Assembly (NCBI RefSeq): GCF_024347335.1
Contig: NZ_AP025463.1
Coordinates: 3,556,061-3,620,060, forward strand
DNA length: 64,000 nt
Direction: 5' to 3'
DNA from: Vibrio celticus
Lineage (GTDB): Bacteria; Pseudomonadota; Gammaproteobacteria; Enterobacterales; Vibrionaceae
The position numbers and the translations under genes were made by a program. The notes below the pieces were generated by a model. That model was not told the DNA's origin and did not search any database. It saw nothing but the letters and a program-made list of their open reading frames with translations. Shown piece after piece: positions 37,592 to 46,918 of this stretch; position 1 is the stretch's first letter; each line of letters starts with the position of its first letter.

Positions 37592-39433
37592 ATGCCAATC
37601 TATCGTTCAGCAACGACTACCCACGGACGCAACATGGCTGGTGCGCGCGCTTTATGGCGTGCAACTGGCGTTAAAGATGATGACTTCGGTAAGCCAATCA
37701 TCGCAGTTGTAAACTCGTTCACTCAATTCGTTCCAGGCCACGTTCACCTTAAAGACATGGGTCAATTGGTTGCGGGTGAAATCGAGAAAGCGGGTGGTAT
37801 CGCTAAAGAATTCAACACCATCGCGGTTGATGATGGTATCGCAATGGGCCACGGCGGCATGCTGTACTCACTGCCATCACGTGAGCTTATCGCGGATTCA
37901 GTAGAGTACATGGTCAATGCACACTGTGCGGATGCAATGGTGTGTATCTCTAACTGTGACAAAATCACTCCGGGAATGATGATGGCTGCAATGCGCCTAA
38001 ACATCCCAGTGATCTTTGTATCTGGCGGCCCTATGGAAGCAGGTAAAACCAAGCTTTCCGATCAAATCATCAAGCTAGACCTTGTTGACGCGATGATTCA
38101 GGGTGCCGATCCAACCATTTCTGATGAGCAAAGTGAGCAAGTAGAGCGTTCTGCATGTCCAACATGTGGTTCATGTTCAGGTATGTTCACGGCTAACTCA
38201 ATGAACTGTCTAACTGAAGCACTTGGCCTATCTCAACCAGGTAACGGCTCTATGCTAGCAACGCACGCTGACCGTGAAGAGCTATTCATCAATGCAGGTA
38301 AGCGCATCGTTGACCTCACTAAGCGTTACTACGAGCAAGACGACGAATCAGCACTGCCACGCAACATTGCTAACCGCGCAGCCTTTGATAATGCAATGGC
38401 GTTAGATATCGCGATGGGCGGTTCAAGTAACACAGTACTTCACCTTTTAGCGGCAGCTCAAGAAGGTGAGATTGATTTTGATATGGGTGATATCGACGAG
38501 ATGTCTCGCCGCGTTCCACACCTATGTAAGGTTGCGCCTTCAACACCTAAATACCACATGGAAGACGTTCACCGCGCTGGTGGTGTAATGGCTATCCTAG
38601 GTGAGCTTGATCGTGCAGGTCTATTGAACAACCAAACTCGCACCGTGCTTGGTCTAAGCATGCAAGAGCAGCTAGCTCAATACGACATCATGCAGACAGA
38701 AGACGAAGCCGTGCTTAAGTTCTTCCGCGCTGGTCCTGCTGGTATCCGTACTACCAAAGCTTTCTCACAAGATTGTCGTTGGGATCGCCTTGATGATGAC
38801 CGCGTCGATGGTTGTATTCGTACCAAAGAGAACGCATTCAGCCAAGAAGGTGGTCTAGCGGTACTTTCAGGTAACATCGCGGTTGATGGTTGTATCGTTA
38901 AGACCGCGGGTGTTGATGAAGAAAACCTTAAATTCCAAGGCCCTGCAATCGTATTCGAAAGCCAAGATACGGCAGTAGACGGCATCTTAGCTGGTAAAGT
39001 AAAAGCAGGCGAAGTGGTTGTTATTCGTTACGAAGGCCCTAAAGGTGGTCCGGGCATGCAAGAAATGCTGTACCCAACTACCTACCTAAAATCTATGGGT
39101 CTAGGTAAGTCTTGTGCTCTTCTAACTGACGGACGTTTCTCTGGCGGTACATCGGGTCTATCTATCGGTCACGCTTCTCCAGAAGCAGCAAGTGGCGGTG
39201 TGATTGGTCTAGTGAACACGGGCGATATTATCACTATCGACATCCCTAGCCGCTCAATCACACTTGATGTGCCTGAAGCAGAGCTTGAAGCACGTCGAGT
39301 TAAACAAGATGCACTAGGCTGGAAACCAGAAAACCGTCAGCGTGAAGTGTCTTTCGCACTGAAAGCTTACGCAAGCATGGCGACCAGTGCCGACAAAGGC
39401 GCAGTACGTGATAAGTCTAAGCTTGAGGGCTAA
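37592..39433 (+). CDS. ilvD: Dihydroxy-acid dehydratase
   Basis: Iron-sulfur dehydratase making the keto acids of the Ile/Val pathway. The 613 residues match the family. Cluster cysteines are in ISNCDKITPGM and CPTCGSCSGMFTANSMNC, and the C-terminal signature LLTDGRFSGGTSGLSIGH is intact. An AAGGATTTAAGC ribosome site precedes the start. The next gene follows after two bases. Confidence 0.97.
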   Translation: MPIYRSATTTHGRNMAGARALWRATGVKDDDFGKPIIAVVNSFTQFVPGHVHLKDMGQLVAGEIEKAGGIAKEFNTIAVDDGIAMGHGGMLYSLPSRELIADSVEYMVNAHCADAMVCISNCDKITPGMMMAAMRLNIPVIFVSGGPMEAGKTKLSDQIIKLDLVDAMIQGADPTISDEQSEQVERSACPTCGSCSGMFTANSMNCLTEALGLSQPGNGSMLATHADREELFINAGKRIVDLTKRYYEQDDESALPRNIANRAAFDNAMALDIAMGGSSNTVLHLLAAAQEGEIDFDMGDIDEMSRRVPHLCKVAPSTPKYHMEDVHRAGGVMAILGELDRAGLLNNQTRTVLGLSMQEQLAQYDIMQTEDEAVLKFFRAGPAGIRTTKAFSQDCRWDRLDDDRVDGCIRTKENAFSQEGGLAVLSGNIAVDGCIVKTAGVDEENLKFQGPAIVFESQDTAVDGILAGKVKAGEVVVIRYEGPKGGPGMQEMLYPTTYLKSMGLGKSCALLTDGRFSGGTSGLSIGHASPEAASGGVIGLVNTGDIITIDIPSRSITLDVPEAELEARRVKQDALGWKPENRQREVSFALKAYASMATSADKGAVRDKSKLEG

Positions 39434-39435
39434 CT

Positions 39436-40980
39436 ATGAGTGATGACACCTCCAGTCCCCAGAAACAAACTGGCGCAGATTATCTGCGTCAGATCCTGAG
39501 AGCGCCGGTTTACGAAGCGGCAATCGTGACACCTCTGCAGGATATGCCACGTTTAAGCGCGCGCATTGGTAATCAGGTTCAGCTTAAGCGAGAAGACCGT
39601 CAACCGGTGCATTCGTTCAAGCTACGCGGCGCCTACAACATGGTATCAAGCCTTTCTGAACAACAGAAAGCCGCAGGTGTGATTGCAGCATCAGCAGGAA
39701 ACCACGCACAAGGTATGGCGCTATCTGGATCTAAGCTGGGTATTCAAACCACGATCGTGATGCCAAAAACGACGCCAGATATCAAGGTTGATGCGGTACG
39801 CGGATTTGGTGGCAAAGTGGTTCTGCACGGCAGCAACTTTGATGAAGCAAAAGCGGAAGCGGAACGCCTATCAGCTGAACATGGCTTCACCTTTGTTCCT
39901 CCTTTCGATCACCCACTGGTAATTGCAGGACAAGGCACGATGGGTATGGAAATGCTGCAGCAAAACGGTCACATGGATTATATCTTTGTGCCGGTTGGTG
40001 GTGGTGGCTTAGCTGCGGGTGTTGCTGTGCTAGTAAAACAGCTGATGCCAGAGATTAAAGTCATTGCAGTAGAACCAGAAGATTCGTCTTGCTTAAAAGC
40101 GGCCCTCGATGCCGGTGAACCTGTGGTACTGGATCAGGTCAGCATGTTTGCTGATGGTGTTGCGGTTAAACGCATTGGCGAAGAAACCTTCCGTCTTTGC
40201 CAACAGTACATTGACGGTCACATTGCAGTCTCTAGTGATGAGATCTGCTCTGCGGTGAAAGATATCTTTGAAGACACTCGTGCGATTGCTGAACCTTCAG
40301 GAGCGCTTGCTCTGGCTGGCTTGAAGAAGTTTGCTGAGCAGAACCAACTGCAAGGTAAGCAATTGGCAACGGTACTGTCTGGTGCTAACACCAACTTCCA
40401 CGGTCTGCGTTATGTCTCTGAACGTTGTGAGCTGGGTGAGAAGCGAGAAGGTCTACTTGCGGTGACGATTCCAGAGCGACAAGGAGCATTCCTAGAGTTC
40501 TGTAATATCATTGGTGGCCGAGCGGTGACGGAGTTTAACTACCGCCACAACGACGAAAGCCTCGCGAATATCTTCGTTGGTGTACGTCTACAAGGTGGGC
40601 AAGAAGAACTCGAACACATCATCAATGACCTACGTGAGGGCGGCTACCCAGTTGTCGATCTCTCTGATGACGAGATGGCAAAACTGCACATTCGCTACAT
40701 GATTGGCGGTAAACCATCGAAACCACTGAAAGAGCGTCTATACAGCTTTGAGTTCCCAGAATACCCAGGTGCATTGATTAAATTCCTTGATACCTTAGGT
40801 ACCCACTGGAATATCAGCCTGTTCAATTATCGTAACCACGGTGCCGACTACGGTCGTGTATTGTGTGGCTTTGAGCTTGATGATGATGATTTGGCTCAGT
40901 TCTCGACACATCTACGAGAGCTTGGCTATCAGTGTAAAGATGAAACCGATAACCCTTCCTACAAGTTCTTCTTGTCTTAA
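39436..40980 (+). CDS. ilvA: Threonine dehydratase, biosynthetic
   Basis: PLP enzyme that turns threonine into 2-oxobutanoate, the entry step to isoleucine. The 514 residues have the catalytic domain (1-320) with PLP lysine in HSFKLRGAYNM, SAGNHAQG and the glycine-rich VGGGGLAAG. Two ACT-like regulatory modules (about 335-510) bind isoleucine for feedback inhibition. It is the last operon gene, closed by a strong terminator. Confidence 0.97.
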   Translation: MSDDTSSPQKQTGADYLRQILRAPVYEAAIVTPLQDMPRLSARIGNQVQLKREDRQPVHSFKLRGAYNMVSSLSEQQKAAGVIAASAGNHAQGMALSGSKLGIQTTIVMPKTTPDIKVDAVRGFGGKVVLHGSNFDEAKAEAERLSAEHGFTFVPPFDHPLVIAGQGTMGMEMLQQNGHMDYIFVPVGGGGLAAGVAVLVKQLMPEIKVIAVEPEDSSCLKAALDAGEPVVLDQVSMFADGVAVKRIGEETFRLCQQYIDGHIAVSSDEICSAVKDIFEDTRAIAEPSGALALAGLKKFAEQNQLQGKQLATVLSGANTNFHGLRYVSERCELGEKREGLLAVTIPERQGAFLEFCNIIGGRAVTEFNYRHNDESLANIFVGVRLQGGQEELEHIINDLREGGYPVVDLSDDEMAKLHIRYMIGGKPSKPLKERLYSFEFPEYPGALIKFLDTLGTHWNISLFNYRNHGADYGRVLCGFELDDDDLAQFSTHLRELGYQCKDETDNPSYKFFLS

Positions 40981-40997
40981 GAGTTAACGACCGAATC

Positions 40998-41028
40998 AAA
41001 AAAGAGCGAGTATTTACTCGCTCTTTTT
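40998..41028 (+). terminator. Intrinsic terminator of ilvLGMEDA
   Basis: AAAAAGAGCGAGTA pairs with TACTCGCTCTTTTT around TT. The same core AAAAAGAGCGAG is used again after punC. Confidence 0.88.
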
Positions 41029-41080
41029 ATTGGTGCTGATTCAGCTCAAGCTTGAAAAGGATCTTCTTATAAAGAGATCA

Positions 41081-41995
41081 TTAGATCGCCTTGCGATGAT
41101 CCAACCAATCTTGGTGCAGCTGTTCACTTGATCCTAGATATTTGACCATCCATTCGATCAGTTTATGGTTATCGTCTTTTCGCCATACCAAACAACAATG
41201 ACTCTGCGGACTCGGTTCAGGCAGTATTTTCTCCACCAGCAGGCCTTGTTCGATAATTGGCGCGGCAATGTGTCTTGGCATATAACCCACCCCTACTCCA
41301 TTTTTAAGGCATTCAATCGCGCTATACCAGTTAGGTAACAATAGGCGTCTTTGATTTGAGTAGTGGCCAGTGTGTCGCTTAGGCAGCACGCTGGAGGTAT
41401 CGTCCAAACATATCGCGGGATACTGGCTAACAAACTCTTCATTGAGGTTTTGCTCTCGCACACACGGGTGACTTGGCGACATCACAAACGCCCAATCTAG
41501 GCGTCCCATATCTTTAACCTCAAAGTCGCCGCCGACCGGAATCGCTGAGGTTGCGCCAATCACAATATCCGCTCGGCCCTGTGCAATCGCCTCCCAAGAG
41601 CCATTAAACACCTCCATGTTGATCTGAAGTTCAGCAAACTCAAAGGTTTGATAGAACTCTTCAATCATCGGCTTCATCTTGTCGAGCTTAACCACGTTAT
41701 CGAGCGTTAGGCGCAAGGTTTTCTTCCAGCCACGCGCTGCTCGGCGAGTCTGGGCACTGACCTCTTCCATCTGCCTCAGTAACGCACGAGCCTCTTCAAT
41801 GAACAATTCACCTGCAGGTGTCAGCTCTACTTTTCTTGGTAAACGTCTGAAAAGTAGAACATCCAGTTCTTGCTCAACCTGCCTAACACCATAGCTGATC
41901 GCCGATGGTACTTTGTGCAATTGTTCTGCCGCCGCAGTAAAGCTACCTAAGCGAGCAACCGTATCGAGCATTTCTAAAGAGGATTTAGAGAACAT
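41081..41995 (-). CDS. punR: LysR-type regulator PunR
   Basis: 304 residues with an N-terminal winged helix (FTAAAEQLHKVPSAISYGVRQVEQEL, shown by its core AAAEQLHKVPSAISY) and a substrate-binding-like effector domain. It matches E. coli PunR (YdhB), which activates the purine nucleoside exporter/importer gene punC: shared stretches include LTLDNVVK, EVFNGSWEAI and GATSAIPVGG. It is divergent from punC with a 163-bp gap, as in E. coli. The effector is likely a purine nucleoside. Confidence 0.88.
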   Translation of the reverse strand: MFSKSSLEMLDTVARLGSFTAAAEQLHKVPSAISYGVRQVEQELDVLLFRRLPRKVELTPAGELFIEEARALLRQMEEVSAQTRRAARGWKKTLRLTLDNVVKLDKMKPMIEEFYQTFEFAELQINMEVFNGSWEAIAQGRADIVIGATSAIPVGGDFEVKDMGRLDWAFVMSPSHPCVREQNLNEEFVSQYPAICLDDTSSVLPKRHTGHYSNQRRLLLPNWYSAIECLKNGVGVGYMPRHIAAPIIEQGLLVEKILPEPSPQSHCCLVWRKDDNHKLIEWMVKYLGSSEQLHQDWLDHRKAI

Positions 41996-42001
41996 AAGCC
42001 T

Positions 42002-42121
42002 TCAAATTTTTTGATTGATAACCACATATTTTAGCGTTTTATTTTATCAGGTCTGAAAAATAGAATGTCAGCATAAATAAACAGGGGCTTTCACTTCTGT
42101 ATATCAAACAATTTTTTTGAT
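42002..42121. promoter_or_regulatory. punR-punC intergenic region with paired TCAAA/TTTGA repeats
   Basis: TCAAA-TTT-TTTGA (42002-42014) near the punR start and ATCAAA-N7-TTTGAT (42103-42121) near the punC start share half-sites. They are plausible PunR binding sites for coordinated divergent control. Confidence 0.4.
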
Positions 42122-42158
42122 GATAAAAACATCACTACCTTTAGCTTAATGGCATCTT

Positions 42159-43370
42159 ATGAATATTTCTAAATTTCAATTGGTCTACCTTGCAGTTCTT
42201 TCAATGCTTGGCTTTATTGCGACCGATATGTACCTTCCTGCATTTAAGGCAATGGAAGTTGATTTCGCAACCGGCCCAGAGCAGATTGCTCTGTCTCTAA
42301 CGGTATTTCTTGGCGGTATGGCAATGGGTCAGCTTCTTTGGGGTCTGGCAAGTGACAAGTATGGTCACCGTAATACGCTGGCGGTTGGTCTTGTTATCTT
42401 TACTGCCGCTTCATTCGGCTTAGCATTCAGCACCGAGGTATGGCACCTACTGACACTGCGCTTCATTCAAGCGATCGGTGTATGTGCTCCAGCGGTAATC
42501 TGGCAAGCAATGGTTATCAAGCGTTACTCACAAAGCAGTAGCCAGCAAATTTTTGCAACCATCATGCCTTTGGTTGCGCTATCTCCTGCACTAGCACCTC
42601 AGCTAGGTGTGTTACTGGCGGATAGCTTTGGCTGGCACAGCATCTTCATCACATTAACCTTGATGGGTGCACTGCTAGTGGCAACGACAATGGCTCAACC
42701 AAAAGAAGCGCCTGAAGTAAAACAGACATCGATTAAGACAGACATCAAGATGTTGCTTAAATCAAAGCCTTACATGGGTAATGTTTTAATGTTTGCATCT
42801 GCATCTGCAGCGTTCTTCGCTTACCTAACGGGTATGCCAGAGATCATGGCTCAGCTAGGTTATGAAGCAAAAGATATCGGTTTGAGCTTTATCCCACAAA
42901 CAATCGCGTTCATGGCGGGTGGTTACTTCGGTAAGCAAGCGGTGAAGAAATATGGCGATGGCGTTGTACTAAGAAACCTTATCGGTTTGTTCAGCGTAGC
43001 GGCGATGCTTATCTTCATCGCATCACAATGGGAACTGACGTCAATCTGGCCTCTACTTGCGCCTTTCTGTTTGATTGCTGTAGCAAACGGTGCACTTTAC
43101 CCAATCGTAGTAAACCGCGCCCTATCAAGCGCTAAACAGAGCCCTGCGACAGCTGCTGGTCTACAAAACAGCCTGCAAATCAGCATCAGTGGCCTATCAA
43201 GTGCATTGGTCGCAGCAATGGCTAGCCAAGCACTAAGCGCGACAGGTATCGCGGTTGTAATCTGTTTGGGTGCATTGTGGGTTGGTTATATTGTTTCGAA
43301 CAAAGAGCTTTCTGAACACTTCGCGACACCTGATAACTCTCGAGTGGTCGCTGACGAGAAACAAGACTAG
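42159..43370 (+). CDS. punC: MFS purine nucleoside transporter PunC
   Basis: Inner-membrane major facilitator with 12 predicted helices, 403 residues, DHA1/Bcr-CmlA type. Motif A-like GLASDKYGHRNTL lies between helices 2 and 3, and motif D1-like GFIATDMYLPAF in helix 1. It matches E. coli PunC (YdhC) across the length, with VCAPAVIWQA, IMPLVALSPALAPQLG and SFIPQTIAFMAGGY. The YdhC group was once read as a drug exporter. Control by PunR is inferred. Confidence 0.88.
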   Translation: MNISKFQLVYLAVLSMLGFIATDMYLPAFKAMEVDFATGPEQIALSLTVFLGGMAMGQLLWGLASDKYGHRNTLAVGLVIFTAASFGLAFSTEVWHLLTLRFIQAIGVCAPAVIWQAMVIKRYSQSSSQQIFATIMPLVALSPALAPQLGVLLADSFGWHSIFITLTLMGALLVATTMAQPKEAPEVKQTSIKTDIKMLLKSKPYMGNVLMFASASAAFFAYLTGMPEIMAQLGYEAKDIGLSFIPQTIAFMAGGYFGKQAVKKYGDGVVLRNLIGLFSVAAMLIFIASQWELTSIWPLLAPFCLIAVANGALYPIVVNRALSSAKQSPATAAGLQNSLQISISGLSSALVAAMASQALSATGIAVVICLGALWVGYIVSNKELSEHFATPDNSRVVADEKQD

Positions 43371-43389
43371 TTTCTAAGTTAACGAAAAC

Positions 43390-43420
43390 AAAAAAGAGCG
43401 AGATTACTCGCTCTTTTTTT
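43390..43420 (+). terminator. Intrinsic terminator of punC
   Basis: AAAAAGAGCGAG-ATTA-CTCGCTCTTTTT followed by TT. Confidence 0.88.
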
Positions 43421-43435
43421 ATATCTAGATAAATA

Positions 43436-43466
43436 AGAAAAAGCCAGTAGCGGTACTACTGGCTTT
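43436..43466 (-). terminator. Intrinsic terminator of glmU
   Basis: On the minus strand AAAGCCAGTAG pairs with CTACTGGCTTT around five bases and ends in a T run, 28 bases after the glmU stop. Confidence 0.85.
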
Positions 43467-43494
43467 CATTTAAATCATCTTATTTATTCAGAGA

Positions 43495-44856
43495 CTACTT
43501 TTTCTTAGTCGGACGTTGCCAGTCAGCAATCTTACGTTCTTTCGCACGGCTGATAACTAGCTCATTTTCAGAAACATCGCGTGTTACGGTAGAGCCAGCT
43601 CCAACGGTAGCACCATTACCAATCGTAACAGGCGCGATTAATTGGCTGTCTGAACCAACGAATACGTCGTCGCCGATGATGGTCTTAAACTTATTCGCAC
43701 CATCGTAGTTACAAGTAATTGCACCCGCACCCACATTTACGCGCTGACCAATTTCAGCATCGCCTAGATACGTTAAGTGGTTCGCTTTAGAACCTTCACC
43801 AAGGCGAGTGTTTTTCACTTCGACAAAGTTACCAACGTGCGAGTTATTACGCATGTCAGCACCAGGACGTAAACGAGTGAAAGGACCAACCGTACAGTCT
43901 TCACCAACTGTTGCACCTTCAATCACGCTGTATGGGCGAACAATGGTGTTGTCATCGATCTCACAGTCTTTCAATACACAACCAGTGCCGATAATCACGT
44001 TGTCGCCAATGCTAACGCTGCCTTCGATGATAACGTTAGTGTCAATCTCAACGTCCATACCGCACTGCAGTTCACCACGTAGATCAAAGCGGCTTGGGTC
44101 GCGTAGCATTACGCCTTGCTTCAATAACTTGTCTGCTTGCTCAGCTTGGTAAGCGCGCTCTAGACGAGCCAGTTGAGAGCGGTCGTTTACGCCTTCCACT
44201 TCAATTGGGCTTACTGGGTGTACCGCTTCAACTGCACGACCTTCGTCGTGAGCCGCTGCGATAACGTCAGTCAGGTAATATTCACCCTGTGCGTTGTCGT
44301 TACTTAGGCCAGACAACCAGCGCTTGAGATCGCCACCAGTCGCCACCATAACGCCAGTGTTGATCTCTTTGATAAGCTTCTGCTCATCCGTTGCATCTTT
44401 CTGTTCAACGATAGCCACAACAGGGCCATTACGACGAATAATACGTCCGTAACCCATTGGGTTGTCTAACACGACAGTAAGTAGCGCGATACCACCGTTT
44501 GGTTGAGCGTCTAATAGGTTTTCAATGGTTTCAGGTGAGATCAGTGGAACATCACCGTAGAGCACCAATACTTTTTCATCATCAGCGAAATGTGCAGATG
44601 CTTGATCCACAGCGTGGCCTGTGCCGAGCTGTTCAGCTTGCAGTGCCCAGTTTACAGATTCTTCAGCTAAGGTAGCCTTCATCTGATCACCACCGTGGCC
44701 GTAAACCAGGTTGATGTTTTGAGCGCCTAGACCATTACATGTATCGATAACATGCTTCACCATTGGCTTACCCGCAAGTGTGTGCAGAACCTTTGGTGTG
44801 TTTGAATACATGCGAGTGCCTTTGCCCGCCGCGAGAATTACCGCGCTAAACTTCAT
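43495..44856 (-). CDS. glmU: Bifunctional GlcNAc-1-P uridyltransferase / GlcN-1-P acetyltransferase
   Basis: Makes UDP-GlcNAc for cell wall and LPS. The 453 residues start MKFSAVILAAGKGTRM; ATG 44856 is chosen because an upstream in-frame start adds 24 residues that no homologue has. The uridyltransferase (1-228) has LAAGKGTRM, GDVPLI and QLGTGHA. The left-handed beta-helix acetyltransferase (250-453) has RLRPGADM, VEVKNTRLG and VNVGAGAITCNYDG. It lies downstream of atpC but behind that operon's terminator, with a 180-bp gap. Confidence 0.97.
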   Translation of the reverse strand: MKFSAVILAAGKGTRMYSNTPKVLHTLAGKPMVKHVIDTCNGLGAQNINLVYGHGGDQMKATLAEESVNWALQAEQLGTGHAVDQASAHFADDEKVLVLYGDVPLISPETIENLLDAQPNGGIALLTVVLDNPMGYGRIIRRNGPVVAIVEQKDATDEQKLIKEINTGVMVATGGDLKRWLSGLSNDNAQGEYYLTDVIAAAHDEGRAVEAVHPVSPIEVEGVNDRSQLARLERAYQAEQADKLLKQGVMLRDPSRFDLRGELQCGMDVEIDTNVIIEGSVSIGDNVIIGTGCVLKDCEIDDNTIVRPYSVIEGATVGEDCTVGPFTRLRPGADMRNNSHVGNFVEVKNTRLGEGSKANHLTYLGDAEIGQRVNVGAGAITCNYDGANKFKTIIGDDVFVGSDSQLIAPVTIGNGATVGAGSTVTRDVSENELVISRAKERKIADWQRPTKKK

Positions 44857-44985
44857 TGTAAACCTATCCAACGTTATTTTTATTAAGCCGATATTGTAAC
44901 CGTTTTTGGGCAAAAAATTAAATCGCAATAACCATTTAACCAGTAGTGATACGTAAAAGAAGCATTTTTGAGAATCTAAAAATGC

Positions 44986-45011
44986 AAAAAGGCGACCCTT
45001 AGGTCGCCTTT
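44986..45011 (-). terminator. Terminator of the atp operon
   Basis: AAAGGCGACC-CTTA-GGTCGCCTTT with five T on the minus strand. A second 8-bp inverted repeat (GCATTTTT/AAAAATGC, 44962-44985) follows directly. Confidence 0.88.
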
Positions 45012-45039
45012 ATCTCAGAGTCTATAATCTTAAAAAAGA

Positions 45040-45462
45040 TTAACGACGCTGTTTTGTCAGTTCGATAACTCGTAACTGAGCAATGGCTTTAGCCAGTTCA
45101 CCGGCCGCTTGTGCGAAGTCTATGTCGCCATGCTGATTTTGGATATTCTCCACAGCCTTGCGTTTAGCTTCTTCCGCCTTTGCTGCGTCTAGCTCTTCAC
45201 CACGGATAGCTGTATCAGCCAGTACAGTCGCTGTACCAGGCTGAACTTCTACCATACCACCAGAAACATAAATGATTTCTTCGTGGCCGTGCTGCTTAAC
45301 AATACGCACCATACCAGGCTTGATAGCGGTCAGCAGTGGAGTATGACCATGGAAAATACCAAGCTCACCCTCACTACCGGTCACCTGAAACGTCTCAACA
45401 AGGCCTGAGAAAATTTGTTTCTCTGCACTTACAACGTCTAGGTGAAAGGTTATTGCTGCCAT
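45040..45462 (-). CDS. atpC: ATP synthase F1 subunit epsilon
   Basis: Central-stalk subunit that links gamma to the c ring and can inhibit hydrolysis. The 140 residues have an N-terminal beta-sandwich (TFHLDVVSAEKQIFSG, GELGIFHGHTPLLTAIKPG) and a C-terminal helical hairpin (about 90-135). Last gene of atpIBEFHAGDC, 18 bases after atpD. Confidence 0.97.
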   Translation of the reverse strand: MAAITFHLDVVSAEKQIFSGLVETFQVTGSEGELGIFHGHTPLLTAIKPGMVRIVKQHGHEEIIYVSGGMVEVQPGTATVLADTAIRGEELDAAKAEEAKRKAVENIQNQHGDIDFAQAAGELAKAIAQLRVIELTKQRR

Positions 45463-45480
45463 ATCGCCTCCTAGTTAGCC

Positions 45481-46884
45481 TTATAGCTTCTTAGCATTCT
45501 CGATAGCTTCGTCAATTGCACCACAGTACATGAACGCTTGCTCTGGAATGTCATCGTATTCACCAGATAGAAGACCTTGGAAGCCACGTAGAGTCTCTTT
45601 AAGAGGTACGTAAACGCCTGGGTCACCTGTAAATACTTCCGCTACGTGGTAAGGCTGAGTTAGGAACTTCTCAATCTTACGAGCACGAGATACAACTTGC
45701 TTATCTTCTTCAGATAGCTCATCCATACCTAGGATAGCAATGATATCTTTCAGCTCTTTATAGCGCTGAAGAGTAGACTGAACGCCACGAGCGATGTCGT
45801 AGTGCTCTTGTCCAACTACCAATGGATCCAGTTGACGTGAAGTAGAATCTAGCGGGTCGATCGCTGGGTATAGACCCATAGATGCGATGTTACGGTTAAG
45901 TACAACCGTTGCATCCAAGTGAGCGAACGTTGTTGCTGGAGACGGGTCAGTCAAGTCATCCGCTGGTACGTATACCGCCTGTACAGACGTGATAGAACCA
46001 GATTTAGTTGACGTAATACGCTCTTGTAGAACACCCATTTCTTCAGCTAGTGTAGGTTGGTAACCTACCGCAGAAGGCATACGACCTAGAAGTGCTGATA
46101 CTTCAGTACCTGCTAGTGTGTAACGGTAGATGTTATCAACGAACAGTAGAACGTCACGACCTTCGTCACGGAAGCGCTCTGCCATTGTTAGACCAGTCAG
46201 TGCAACACGTAGACGGTTACCTGGTGGCTCGTTCATCTGACCGTAAACCATCGCTACTTTTGATTCTTCAGGTTTTTCGATGTTTACAACACCTGCTTCC
46301 TGCATCTCAAAGTAGAAATCGTTACCTTCACGAGTACGCTCACCTACACCTGCAAATACAGATAGGCCTGAGTGTTGAAGTGCGATGTTGTTGATAAGTT
46401 CCATCATGTTAACGGTCTTACCTACACCAGCACCACCGAATAGACCGATTTTACCACCCTTAGCGAATGGACAAATCAAGTCGATTACTTTAACACCAGT
46501 TTCTAGAAGAGCTGTCTCGTTAGACTGCTCTTCGTAGCTTGGAGCTTCACGGTGAATGGCGTAATGCTCTTCAGCACCAATCTCGCCACACTCATCAATC
46601 GCGTCACCTAGGACGTTCATGATACGACCCAATGTCTTAGTACCTACTGGTACTGAGATTGGAGCGCCAGTATTTTCAACTGTCAAACCACGACGTAAAC
46701 CATCAGAGCTACCCATTACGATTGCGCGAACTACGCCACCGCCAAGTTGTTGCTGAACTTCAAGAACTAGACGTTCTTGTACTTCATTAACATTCAGAGC
46801 GTCGTATACACGAGGTACTTCACCCTGTGGGAACTCTACGTCGACTACCGCACCGATGATCTGTACGATCTTACCTGTAGCCAT
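45481..46884 (-). CDS. atpD: ATP synthase F1 subunit beta
   Basis: Catalytic subunit, 467 residues. The P-loop GGAGVGKTV is near residue 150, the catalytic glutamate in GERTREGND, Walker B LLFVDNIYRY and the DELSEEDKQVV (DELSEED) torque region near 385. AGAGGATTAACG precedes the start. Confidence 0.98.
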   Translation of the reverse strand: MATGKIVQIIGAVVDVEFPQGEVPRVYDALNVNEVQERLVLEVQQQLGGGVVRAIVMGSSDGLRRGLTVENTGAPISVPVGTKTLGRIMNVLGDAIDECGEIGAEEHYAIHREAPSYEEQSNETALLETGVKVIDLICPFAKGGKIGLFGGAGVGKTVNMMELINNIALQHSGLSVFAGVGERTREGNDFYFEMQEAGVVNIEKPEESKVAMVYGQMNEPPGNRLRVALTGLTMAERFRDEGRDVLLFVDNIYRYTLAGTEVSALLGRMPSAVGYQPTLAEEMGVLQERITSTKSGSITSVQAVYVPADDLTDPSPATTFAHLDATVVLNRNIASMGLYPAIDPLDSTSRQLDPLVVGQEHYDIARGVQSTLQRYKELKDIIAILGMDELSEEDKQVVSRARKIEKFLTQPYHVAEVFTGDPGVYVPLKETLRGFQGLLSGEYDDIPEQAFMYCGAIDEAIENAKKL

Positions 46885-46918
46885 CGTTAATCCTCTAACT
46901 ATTTAGTTTTACCTAAGC

